Below, one piece after another: positions 8,699 through 16,853 of a stretch of DNA of 54,929 nt. Both the position numbers and the translations under genes were made by a program. Positions within the stretch are counted from its first letter, which is position 1. Every line of letters starts with the position of its first letter. The notes under the pieces are model-generated. The model saw only the letters and a list, made by a program, of their open reading frames with translations. It did not search any database and was not told the DNA's origin. Source of the stretch: JAGXLP01 sp964649445 (GTDB taxonomy: Bacteria > Bipolaricaulota > Bipolaricaulia > M55B111); contig CAZYPS010000005.1 of the NCBI GenBank assembly GCA_964649445.1, positions 1 to 54,929 of the forward strand, read 5' to 3'.

Positions 8699-10348
8699 TT
8701 ACTGAGCAAGTAACTCAGTATTCCACTTGATCTGGGGGGTAAGGGCAAGCGTGGAATCGAGTTCATAACCCCATTCAAGTGTCGGTTTCTTGGCAAACGA
8801 AAAGCCCAGCGTCGTTATGGGATAAGCCGCGGCATCAATCAGTATTTCCTTCTGTGTTTCGCCCCAGAAATCGTTCTGTAAGTCTGGGTCATCAGCCGTG
8901 CGAGCTATTTCAATTAACTTATCGACATTATCTATAGCCCCGTCTCCGTCGGCATCGACGTCTCCGTAGTGAGAGAAATTGGTAATCGCTGTAGGTTTAG
9001 TTACAATGGATGCGGAATGGTAGAACTGGGTCAGTATAGAGTTAGCGGTTGGGAACCGGGCGCAAACGTATATTACCATAGGATTGACGTCGTCCCGAAT
9101 CTGGGAATGATAAGCCGAGTGGTCTATCTGCTTGATATTTACTTCCACCCCTATCTCTTTCAACATATCCTGAGCAACCACCAAAGTTTTGTTGTAACTC
9201 TCCCGTTCGGTGATTACGACGTCTAGTTCGAAACCATCCGGGTAACCGGCTTCTTCCAATAATTCCATTGCCTTATCCAGGTTCTGCTCGTAGGCCAGTC
9301 CCTCTTCCATTACCTCCTTTTTCGTCAGGCCTCCGAGATAACTGGAGGGAATGGGAGAGTAGAGAGGAGTCGTAATTGCCTCTCCGTAGAAACTATTTAT
9401 TGTTCCCCTGTCAAGCGCGTACAAGATGGCTTTTCTAACTTTTATATCATCCAGTGGTTCTCTGGTAAGGTTAAAGTGTAACGTTACCGTCTCGCCGGGA
9501 CCGAAAACCACCGGTTCGACCCCTTCGTAACTTTCTACTCTATCCAGCCAGGCCTGTTTTCTCAACCCTTCGATCAGGTCGAGTTCTCCCGTTCTTAGTC
9601 CGGAGAGCCTGCTACTGATATCGGGCATGTAGCGCCAAACTACCTTTTCGAGGGTCGGCTCTCCCCGGAAGTATTCCTCGTTCCTGGAAAGTTCCACCTT
9701 TTGCCCCGGGACGTAATTTTCGAAGACAAAAGGACCAGTTCCCACCGGATGAGTAGTGAAGTCATCACCCATCTGCTCAGCAGCCTTCTTAGAAACGACG
9801 AACCCTCCGGAATAATCGGAAACCAGTCCGGGTAACGAGGGGACAGGTTTGTCTAGAGTTATTTCAACAGTGTATTCGTCGACCGCTTCTACGCTATCTA
9901 AATTATCGTAGCTTCCGGAATAAGCGGAGGTCTCAGGGTTTGCAGCTCGCTTAATAGAGTAAACAACATCCTCGCTGGTCATTTCATAGCCATCCGGCTG
10001 GCCCGGGAAGGGGTGGAACATAACACCTTCTCGCAGGTGGAAAGTCCATTCTAGTCCGTCGGAAGATGCTTCCCAGCTCTTAGCGAGATCCGGTTCTATC
10101 TTTTCGGGATCCATATCACCCGGTTTGAATCGGACGAGGCCGTTGAAGATCATGTCGACAGCTCCACGATCCTGAGTCCCTACTGCAAGGTGAGGGTCCA
10201 GAGTATTTAGATCGGAAGCTGCTACCCCTACATCCAGTATTTGTTCCTCGGCTAGATCCTCCTCTGCATAAACCCCTGATCCAACAAGGAGCAGAACCAT
10301 TATCCCAGCGAACAAAATACCGGTTAGGTCACGACTAGTTTTATTCAT
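8699..10348 (-). CDS. Periplasmic binding protein, family 5 (peptide/nickel type)
   Basis: 549 residues, ATG at 10346-10348 with AAGGAGGT immediately upstream. A Sec signal peptide ends around VYA-EED and carries no lipobox Cys, so the protein should be free in the periplasm. The body matches family-5 binding proteins: LDPHLAVGTQD near the N-terminus, then SWEASSDGLEWTFHLREGV, the DVVYSIKRA block and ALDRGTINSFYGEA. A segment DVDADGDGAIDNVDKL resembles a calcium-binding EF-type loop, unusual for the family. It is the first gene of the operon. The ligand cannot be read from the sequence. Confidence 0.88.
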   Translation of the reverse strand: MNKTSRDLTGILFAGIMVLLLVGSGVYAEEDLAEEQILDVGVAASDLNTLDPHLAVGTQDRGAVDMIFNGLVRFKPGDMDPEKIEPDLAKSWEASSDGLEWTFHLREGVMFHPFPGQPDGYEMTSEDVVYSIKRAANPETSAYSGSYDNLDSVEAVDEYTVEITLDKPVPSLPGLVSDYSGGFVVSKKAAEQMGDDFTTHPVGTGPFVFENYVPGQKVELSRNEEYFRGEPTLEKVVWRYMPDISSRLSGLRTGELDLIEGLRKQAWLDRVESYEGVEPVVFGPGETVTLHFNLTREPLDDIKVRKAILYALDRGTINSFYGEAITTPLYSPIPSSYLGGLTKKEVMEEGLAYEQNLDKAMELLEEAGYPDGFELDVVITERESYNKTLVVAQDMLKEIGVEVNIKQIDHSAYHSQIRDDVNPMVIYVCARFPTANSILTQFYHSASIVTKPTAITNFSHYGDVDADGDGAIDNVDKLIEIARTADDPDLQNDFWGETQKEILIDAAAYPITTLGFSFAKKPTLEWGYELDSTLALTPQIKWNTELLAQ

Positions 10349-10690
10349 TATTTACCTCCTTAGGGTTGTAAATTTTTATTTTATAATTCTTGAGTTATTA
10401 TTCTTATTTTTTTACCACCCCCTAATTGATTTCTCATCAAGATGTTATCACACGAATCATTTATCTCAACTTAACGATGAACGTTGAATATCGAGATTGA
10501 CTACATCACAATTCCGGACGAAAACATGTATTATTAAGTGGACTAACAAAGCCGACACGTAAAATATCTATGACACAGTCTATTACTGGCTTTAGTCAAT
10601 CATTTATTTCTACCCCCTACCGTCGTATAATTTTTGTAAAGAAACCTAAAAGTAATACCTAAGATCAATAACATTCCTTCAGAGGTCAGC
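10349..10690. other. Divergent promoter region with SD-like leader motif
   Basis: 342 bp between the minus-strand transport operon and the plus-strand fatty-acid kinase gene. On the minus strand AGGGGGTGGTAA (complement of 10412-10423) lies 64 nt ahead of the binding-protein start. On the plus strand a perfect TATAAT (10626-10631) lies 60 bp before the kinase ATG, with only a weak -35. No gene is visible. Confidence 0.5.
10412..10423 (-). promoter_or_regulatory. SD-like leader motif far upstream of the binding-protein start
   Basis: The minus strand reads AGGGGGTGGTAA, 64 nt before the ATG of the family-5 binding protein, which has its own SD. It differs by one base from the AGGAGGTGGTAA found ahead of two other binding-protein genes. 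The only frame it could start (GTG, 4 codons) is trivial, so an mRNA-stabilising 30S binding site is one explanation. Confidence 0.45.
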
Positions 10691-12493
10691 ATGACAGAAA
10701 GGGAAAATAATCGGGTAGCTATAGACGGGAGAAAACTCTACAACGCTTTCGCGAAAGGTGCGGAAAAGGTCGTCGAAAAGAGAAAGCTGCTCGACGATAT
10801 AAACGTATTTCCCGTCGCTGACGGTGATACGGGCAAAAACATGGCCCAAACCCTCCGGTCGATAGCAAAGAACACCAAACCGGATAATTCTGTCGGCACC
10901 GTGAGCAAAGACATGGCTCAGGTCGCGCTCCTGAGTTCGAGAGGCAATTCCGGTATAATACTCGCTCAGTTTTTCAACGGGATAAGCAAAGCAACCGGCC
11001 AAAGAGACCATCTTCAACTAACCGAGTTTGCCCGAGCAATGAAAGTTGGAGCAGATCACGCCTATAAAGCCACCAATCAGCCCGTAGAAGGAACTATCCT
11101 GACGGTAATGAGAGAATGGGCTCAATCTCTCCACGAGTACGCCTCCAACAAAAACGACCTTTCGGAGTCGCTGGAGAATTCTCTCGAAGTCGCAAATAAC
11201 TCCCTCAAGAAAACTAAATCCCGATTAGAAGAGTTAAGAGAAGCAAATGTAGTGGATGCGGGCGCAAAGGGGTTTGTTCTTTTTCTTGAAGGCATATCAG
11301 CATTTTTCAGAAAAGGTGAAACAGCCACTTTCGAGAGTATAGGTGAACTGGAAAAAGAAACCTCCCATCATATCGGCGAAGACCAGGGAATAACCGGACC
11401 ACGTTACTGCACGGAAGTAGTTCTAACTGGCGAAAGCCTGAAAGCCGAAGAATTAGGGAACCTGGCTGAAGGATACGGGGAATCTCTCGTAATTGCCGGT
11501 TCGGAAGGTCAGTACCACATTCATATCCACACGGATAATCCAGCTGAGTTAATCTACGAACTGGAAAAAACCGGTACAGTGGCCGAGCAAAAAGTCGACG
11601 ACATGCAAAAACAGCACGAAGCAGTCTACGAAAGATCCACGGAGATCGCTATTGTAACTGACTCTACCTGCGACCTCCCCCGGGAAGTAATAGACGAACT
11701 TCCGATCTATCCGGTGCCGCTAACTGTAAATTTTGGCGACGATCAGTTTCTCGATAAGTCTACCATCACCCCGGACCAATTTTACCGAATGCTGGAAGAA
11801 TTAGAAGAAGACGAGGAATATCCCTCTAGCTCTCAACCTTCGATAGGCCAGTTTAAACAAAAATATTCTTTTCTGCTCGACCACTACGATTCAATTTTAT
11901 CTCTCCACATCGCGGGGGAATTAAGCGGGACCGTAGAGGCCGCACGAAAAGCGGCAAAAGAAGTCGACGAGTCGAGGATCTCCGTCGTGGATACGAGACA
12001 GCTTTCGACCTCTCTGGGTTTAATAGTCCAGGAAGTGGCAAACCGGCTGGAGGACGGTTTGGACCGTCAGGAGCTGGTCGACCTGACCAAAAAACTGCGG
12101 AGGAAAGCAAAAATACTGGTCAGCGTAAAGGACCTAAAGTATATGGTTAGAGGAGGAAGGGTAAATCGACTTGAGGGATTTCTCGCCCGGTTACTCAACT
12201 TTAAACCAATAATTTCACTTGATAAGACGGGTAATTCGGAACTTCACGGCAGGCCACTGCTCAGGAGAACAAATTTCGATCAGATTATCGAGATGATTTC
12301 CAACCCCCATAACGATTCTAAGGTAAAAAGATACGCCATCGGTCACGTCCGGGCGAAAGAAGAAGCCGAAGAACTGGCGGGAACCATCGAAGAAGAGATC
12401 GGTCTCTCTCCGGACTACACTATGGATATTTCTCCGCTAATCGGGGCCCACGCCGGTATAGGCGCCCTTTCAGTATCTTATCTAACGGAGTAA
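10691..12493 (+). CDS. Fused fatty-acid kinase: DhaL/FakA domains plus DegV/FakB domain
   Basis: 600 residues, ATG with AGAGGT upstream. Residues about 10-205 are a DhaL-type ATP-binding domain (NVFPVADGDTGKNM, SSRGNSGIILAQFF, VDAGAKGFVLFLEG). About 230-310 is the FakA middle domain (RYCTEVVLTGE, HIHIHTDNPAELIYEL). About 318-595 is a DegV/FakB fatty-acid-binding domain (AIVTDSTCDLP, SSSQPSIGQF, HIAGELSGT, MVRGGRVNR). In the two-protein system FakB presents a free fatty acid to FakA, giving acyl-phosphate for PlsX/PlsY phospholipid synthesis. Here both partners are one chain. It is translationally coupled to the DUF1295 gene that follows. Confidence 0.88.
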   Translation: MTERENNRVAIDGRKLYNAFAKGAEKVVEKRKLLDDINVFPVADGDTGKNMAQTLRSIAKNTKPDNSVGTVSKDMAQVALLSSRGNSGIILAQFFNGISKATGQRDHLQLTEFARAMKVGADHAYKATNQPVEGTILTVMREWAQSLHEYASNKNDLSESLENSLEVANNSLKKTKSRLEELREANVVDAGAKGFVLFLEGISAFFRKGETATFESIGELEKETSHHIGEDQGITGPRYCTEVVLTGESLKAEELGNLAEGYGESLVIAGSEGQYHIHIHTDNPAELIYELEKTGTVAEQKVDDMQKQHEAVYERSTEIAIVTDSTCDLPREVIDELPIYPVPLTVNFGDDQFLDKSTITPDQFYRMLEELEEDEEYPSSSQPSIGQFKQKYSFLLDHYDSILSLHIAGELSGTVEAARKAAKEVDESRISVVDTRQLSTSLGLIVQEVANRLEDGLDRQELVDLTKKLRRKAKILVSVKDLKYMVRGGRVNRLEGFLARLLNFKPIISLDKTGNSELHGRPLLRRTNFDQIIEMISNPHNDSKVKRYAIGHVRAKEEAEELAGTIEEEIGLSPDYTMDISPLIGAHAGIGALSVSYLTE

Positions 12494-12494
12494 T

Positions 12495-13277
12495 ATGTTC
12501 ATCCAAAGTCCGATCGCAATAGTTCTGGCAGTATTTCTCTACATGACGCTTGTTTATCTATTAGCTCAGGTAAAATCCGACTATTCGGTGGTAGATATTT
12601 TTTGGGGTCCGGGATTCGCTCTGGTCGGATTACTTTCCCTACTTCTGTCACCCGAACTAACCATTAGAGGCCTGATCGTTACTATTCTGGTGGTAATTTG
12701 GGGGTTTAGGCTTGGTTATCACGTATTTAAACGCAATTGGGGAAAACCGGAGGATTTCCGGTATAAGGAAATGCGGGAAAACTGGGAAGGTCGGGCTTAC
12801 CTTATAAGCTACGTGAGAATCTTCCTTCTCCAGGGTCTGTTGATGCTTGTCATCTCTTACCCCCTTATACTGATTCATTTCCTTCCGAAAGAAGGTATCG
12901 GACTACTCGATTATCTTGGTATATTGGTCTGGCTAGTTGGATTTGGATTCGAGGTCATTGGGGATTACCAGCTGTCGGACTTCATAAAACACCGGAAGTC
13001 CGAAGAGGACAGAATTATGACGGAGGGCCTCTGGCAGTACACCAGACACCCAAATTACTTCGGAGAAGCTCTTCTGTGGTGGGGAATTTACCTTTTAACT
13101 GTATCGATCCCCTATGGCTGGGCAGGAATAATAAGTCCAATAGCGATAGGTTATCTCCTCCTTTTCGTCTCAGGAGTTCCTCCCCTGGAAAAGAGGTACG
13201 AAGACGTTGAAGAATACCAGAAATACGCAAAACGAACGAACAAATTTTTCCCCTGGTTTCCCCGAGATAAGGATTGA
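12495..13277 (+). CDS. DUF1295 / steroid-5-alpha-reductase-like membrane protein
   Basis: 260 residues with about six hydrophobic membrane segments. The start ATG lies one base after the stop codon of the fatty-acid kinase (TAA-T-ATG), so the two are translationally coupled. The C-terminal signature GLWQYTRHPNYFGEALLWWG, followed by PPLEKRYEDVEEYQKYAKRT, is typical of DUF1295 and isoprenylcysteine methyltransferase-like integral membrane proteins. The exact reaction is unknown for most DUF1295 members. The fatty-acid kinase neighbour suggests a lipid substrate; that is inference. Confidence 0.85.
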   Translation: MFIQSPIAIVLAVFLYMTLVYLLAQVKSDYSVVDIFWGPGFALVGLLSLLLSPELTIRGLIVTILVVIWGFRLGYHVFKRNWGKPEDFRYKEMRENWEGRAYLISYVRIFLLQGLLMLVISYPLILIHFLPKEGIGLLDYLGILVWLVGFGFEVIGDYQLSDFIKHRKSEEDRIMTEGLWQYTRHPNYFGEALLWWGIYLLTVSIPYGWAGIISPIAIGYLLLFVSGVPPLEKRYEDVEEYQKYAKRTNKFFPWFPRDKD

Positions 13278-13390
13278 AAAACTAAAACTCCGGAAACCAG
13301 AGGGTTAAATAAGAAACCGGAATCAGGTTCGACTCTCCCCTCCTAATTTTACAGTTATCCCTGTTTTTAAGGACAACTGACCGATAATAA

Positions 13391-13720
13391 ACAACAAAAT
13401 GTGGAAAACTATGTGGATAACCTGTTAAAAACGGGGTAAAATCGTGATTTTTTGTGGAAAAGTCCTGTTGAAAAGAAACCTTGAAAGTTGTCCACATTTG
13501 TTTTCAAGAGAAAAACAGGGATGTCCACAGTTCCTCCACAAAATTCTCCCCAACCTCCAGGCTTATATGACCGGAGAAGATAAATAGTTTTCCACACAAA
13601 AAGTTTCCCCAGTTACTACTACAGTAAAAAGATGACTAACAAACCAAGCAGTACCTTAATATTAATTTGAAAATAAATGTTGTTTTTATTATGCTAATTT
13701 TCGAGTTTGTTTAGCTTTTT
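13391..13720. other. Candidate chromosomal replication origin (oriC)
   Basis: A DnaA-box cluster lies in a gene-free gap. It has one perfect box TGTGGATAA (13412-13420) and four one-mismatch boxes: TGTGGAAAA (13400-13408, 13453-13461), TTGTCCACA (13488-13496) and TTTTCCACA (13588-13596). Two weaker ones are ATGTCCACA (13521-13529) and TCCTCCACA (13532-13540). After the last box come a short C-run (TTTCCCC), then TTACTACTAC (13613-13622), which reads as DnaA-trio repeats (3'-GAT) on the other strand, then an AT-rich tract (13655-13700). This box/GC/trio/AT order matches the basal unwinding system described in Bacillus. No dnaA or dnaN lies in the window. Confidence 0.7.
13667..13695 (+). promoter_or_regulatory. 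Predicted sigma-70-type promoter of the glp catabolic operon
   Basis: TTGAAA (13667-13672) and TATGCT (13690-13695) are separated by 17 bp, about 60 bp before the glpA ATG. ATTTTCG (13697-13703) covers the predicted transcription start, a suitable place for a repressor such as GlpR. Confidence 0.5.
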
Positions 13721-13753
13721 AGGTAAAAGTAGTGCAGTTTGAGGAGATTATTC

Positions 13754-15205
13754 ATGAATAAATACGATGTGATAGTGATTGGGGCAGGGGTTATTGGCAC
13801 GGGAATAGCACGTGAATTATCCAGATACAGGGTAAGTGTTGGTGTACTGGAAAAGGAACCGGATGTGAGCTGGGGAACGACAAAAGCAAATAGCGGAATA
13901 GTTCACGCAGGTTATGACGCTAAACCCGAAACCATCAAAGCTTCTTTTTCGGCTCCGGGGAACAAAAAGTACAACGAATGGACAGATCCACTTTCCGTAC
14001 CTTTCAAGCGACTTGGATCCTTCGTTTCTACAAAAGACAGGTCTCAGTTGGATAAGCTTCATAGGTTAAAAGAACAAGGTGAAGAGAACGGAGTTGACCA
14101 GCTGGAAATAATTGAGGATAAGGATAGGATTCGAAAGCTGGAACCAAATATCTCTGATGATGTCGAAGCAGTTCTCCATGCACCTACGGCCGGAGTTGTC
14201 GCTCCTTACAAGTTGACCATTGCCCTTTACGAAAATAGCCGTAAAAACGGCGTGGATTTCCACTTTAACTCACCTGTCAAAGGAATAGATACGTCGGATG
14301 AATCCGAAGACGGCTCGGGGTTCAGGGTAAAGACTCAAGACGAAGAGTTCGAGGGAGACTACGTGATAAACGCTGCCGGGCTTTTCTCGGGGAAGATTGC
14401 CGGTATGGTTGGGGATAATAGCTTTTCTATCTTTCCGGCTCGGGGTGAGTATCACCTTCTGGACAGCGAACTACAGGGATTCGTAAACAAGATCAACTTT
14501 CCTTTACCCTCAGAAGAAAGTAAAGGTATCCTGGTAACGCCTGCCGCTGAAGGAAGTATAATTTTTGGCCCAAACCACGAGCCACTAGAGGAACCTTCTC
14601 TCGCGACCACTAAGGAAGGGCTTGACGAAGTATTCCAGGGAGCGGTGGATTTATTCCCGGAAATCGATACAAGCAAAATCGTTACAAACTTTGCCGGGTT
14701 GCGAGCCAAGGCGGGCTCTGATGATTTCGTTATCGGAGAATCGGACGCTGTTGATAACTTTATAAACGTCGGAGGGATTCAGTCCCCGGGTCTCACAGCC
14801 GCCCCGGCAATTTCGGATCACGTAGTAGGTCTGCTTGAGGAAAAGGGGCTGGAACTGGTAACTGATCCCGGCTTCGATCCGAACAGGGAACCTATTCCCC
14901 GGTTCGCAGAGATGAATCCCGACGAGATAGCTGAATATACCGAAAACCTGGACGCGGCAAAGGAAATAGTCTGCCGGTGTGAGGAAGTTACCCGGGCGGA
15001 GATAGAGGAGGCAATAGATCGAGGAGCAGATACGCTGGACGGAATAAAATTCAGGACGAGGTCGAGAATGGGAAGCTGTCAGGGAGGTTTTTGTACTCCC
15101 AAACTCGTAGAAATACTGGCGAAAAAGTTAGGTATTTCTCCCAGAGAAGTAACAAAGAGGGGAGATAATTCCTACTTGCTGGCAGAGGAGACCAAAGAGG
15201 GTTGA
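13754..15205 (+). CDS. glpA: FAD-dependent glycerol-3-phosphate dehydrogenase, GlpA-type, with BFD [2Fe-2S] domain
   Basis: 483 residues. The ATG at 13754 is used because GAGGAG (13741-13746) lies 7 nt ahead; a TTG at 13739 would overlap that SD. The N-terminal FAD-binding motif is VIVIGAGVIGTGIARELS. The middle follows the DAO fold with KANSGIVHAGYDA and a C-terminal GGIQSPGLTAAPA FAD contact. From about residue 404 a BFD-like domain carries four cysteines (VCRCEE and GSCQGGFC) for a [2Fe-2S] cluster. It probably oxidises G3P to dihydroxyacetone phosphate and passes electrons on through the next protein. First gene of an operon with the GlpB-like and DUF1667 genes. Confidence 0.85.
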   Translation: MNKYDVIVIGAGVIGTGIARELSRYRVSVGVLEKEPDVSWGTTKANSGIVHAGYDAKPETIKASFSAPGNKKYNEWTDPLSVPFKRLGSFVSTKDRSQLDKLHRLKEQGEENGVDQLEIIEDKDRIRKLEPNISDDVEAVLHAPTAGVVAPYKLTIALYENSRKNGVDFHFNSPVKGIDTSDESEDGSGFRVKTQDEEFEGDYVINAAGLFSGKIAGMVGDNSFSIFPARGEYHLLDSELQGFVNKINFPLPSEESKGILVTPAAEGSIIFGPNHEPLEEPSLATTKEGLDEVFQGAVDLFPEIDTSKIVTNFAGLRAKAGSDDFVIGESDAVDNFINVGGIQSPGLTAAPAISDHVVGLLEEKGLELVTDPGFDPNREPIPRFAEMNPDEIAEYTENLDAAKEIVCRCEEVTRAEIEEAIDRGADTLDGIKFRTRSRMGSCQGGFCTPKLVEILAKKLGISPREVTKRGDNSYLLAEETKEG

Positions 15206-15208
15206 AAA

Positions 15209-16465
15209 ATGACTTCAAAGATTAGTCAAATAAAGAAAGATATAGTTGTAGTTGGTGGGGGGCCGGGTGGAATGGCGGCGGCAATCCGTGGTGCCGAAGA
15301 AGGTGCCGACGTAATGCTTGTGGAACGAGATATCGAGCTGGGTGGCATCCTCAATCAGTGCATTCATAATGGCTTCGGAATAGAGTACTACGGGGAGGAG
15401 CTTACCGGTCCCGAATACGCCGAAAGATTCACTAGCCAGATAAGGGAAAGCGGCATTGACGTTCGTCTCGACAGTTACGTGCTCTCGCTCGAGCCGGACA
15501 AAGTTATTACGCTTATGACCCCTGACGGTATATTCGAGGTTGACGCCGGCGCGGTCGTTCTTGCAACCGGTGCCAGGGAGAGATCTCGCGGTGAGATAAG
15601 GATTCCGGGAGACAGGCCGTCCGGAATAATGCCGGCAGGAACCGCTCAAAAGTTCATTAATAAGAAAGGCTACCTTCCGGGCAAGAAAGCCTTCGTCCTC
15701 GGGTCAGGAGATATCGGATTGATAATATCGCGGAGACTTACCTGGGAGGGTGCCGAGGTTGCGGGTGTTGCTGAAATCATGTCCTACCCGACCGGGTTGA
15801 ACAGGAACGTGGTTCAGTGTCTCCACGATTACGATATCCCCCTTCACCTGAACCATACGGTGACGGAGATTTACGGCAAAGATCGTCTGGAGGGAATTGA
15901 ACTGTCGCGGGTTGATGAAGATTTGAATCCGATAGAGGGCACCGAAAAATATTTTGACGTCGATCTTCTTTTGCTATCGGTCGGTCTGGTACCGGAGAAC
16001 GATTTCTTCAAAGAGGTCGGGGTATCTCTGGACGAACGGACGCAGGGGCCTCTAGTTGGGGAATGGTTTCAGACCGACGTCCCGGGAATTTTTGGTTGTG
16101 GAAATGCCGTACATATTGAAGACTTGGTGGACTGGGTCACCCTGGACGGATTCAGAGCGGGCGAAGGAGCAGTGAAATTTGCCGGAAACGGTGGTCTGTC
16201 TAATCCCGATAAAGACGTTCTGGCAGGGGAAAACGTCAACTACGTGGTGCCTCAGAAGGTCAGCGGGGAAGACCCGTTCCGATTTGCTCTTAGAGTTGAA
16301 GAACCCATGGAAAACGTAGATATTTCGATAAAGGGAACTGATATATCCTTCTTCCAGAAAATAGTTACGCCAGGAGAAATGGAAGTAGAGGAGGTATCGG
16401 AGGACGACCTGGCTGAGATCGAAGATCTGGACGAACTCGAGGTTGAGGTCAAAGGGAGGAATTAA
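15209..16465 (+). CDS. NAD(P)/FAD-dependent oxidoreductase, GlpB-like partner
   Basis: 418 residues, ATG 3 bp after the glpA stop. It has an N-terminal dinucleotide-binding motif DIVVVGGGPGGMAAAIRGAE, then LGGILNQCIHNGFG, a second nucleotide motif (AFVLGSGDIGLIISRRL), and a FAD-contact motif GIFGCGNAVHIEDLVDWV. This is the thioredoxin-reductase-like subunit found next to GlpA and DUF1667 in many anaerobes, presumably transferring electrons from the GlpA subunit to a carrier. The final 30 residues are unusually acidic. The stop codon overlaps the next gene by one base (ATTAATG). Confidence 0.83.
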   Translation: MTSKISQIKKDIVVVGGGPGGMAAAIRGAEEGADVMLVERDIELGGILNQCIHNGFGIEYYGEELTGPEYAERFTSQIRESGIDVRLDSYVLSLEPDKVITLMTPDGIFEVDAGAVVLATGARERSRGEIRIPGDRPSGIMPAGTAQKFINKKGYLPGKKAFVLGSGDIGLIISRRLTWEGAEVAGVAEIMSYPTGLNRNVVQCLHDYDIPLHLNHTVTEIYGKDRLEGIELSRVDEDLNPIEGTEKYFDVDLLLLSVGLVPENDFFKEVGVSLDERTQGPLVGEWFQTDVPGIFGCGNAVHIEDLVDWVTLDGFRAGEGAVKFAGNGGLSNPDKDVLAGENVNYVVPQKVSGEDPFRFALRVEEPMENVDISIKGTDISFFQKIVTPGEMEVEEVSEDDLAEIEDLDELEVEVKGRN

Positions 16466-16836
16466 TGCCGAAGAAAGAATATACCTGCGTCGCTTGTCCA
16501 AAGGGTTGTACTGTCGAAGTGGAATTCGAAGGTGACGAGATTAAGGATATTTCCGGATACAATTGTCTTAAGGGCAAGGAGTACGTGGAGGACGAATTTC
16601 ACGATCCCCGGAGAATTCTTACAACCACAGTAAAGATAAAAAATGCAAAGTATCCTAGAATACCGGTTAGAACGGAAACAGGCGTCCCAAAGAATTCACT
16701 CGATTGTTGTCTGGATGAATTAAATAAGGTCGAGCTGGAAGCTCCAGTGGATATCGGTGATACGGTCATCGAGGACGTATGTTCGACCGGAATTTCCGTA
16801 GTTACCAGCAGATCTCTGGGAGCCCACGATGGCTAG
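16465..16836 (+). CDS. DUF1667 protein of the anaerobic G3P dehydrogenase cluster
   Basis: 123 residues. The N-terminal CVACPKGCTVEVE plus GYNCLKGKEYVEDEF are the cysteine signatures of DUF1667, a small family almost always encoded beside the GlpA- and GlpB-like flavoproteins. The conserved cysteines suggest an iron-sulphur or metal site and a role as the third subunit of the complex. The start overlaps the last base of the preceding stop, giving tight coupling. Confidence 0.82.
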   Translation: MPKKEYTCVACPKGCTVEVEFEGDEIKDISGYNCLKGKEYVEDEFHDPRRILTTTVKIKNAKYPRIPVRTETGVPKNSLDCCLDELNKVELEAPVDIGDTVIEDVCSTGISVVTSRSLGAHDG

Positions 16837-16853
16837 ATCTCGGGAGGGTGGAT

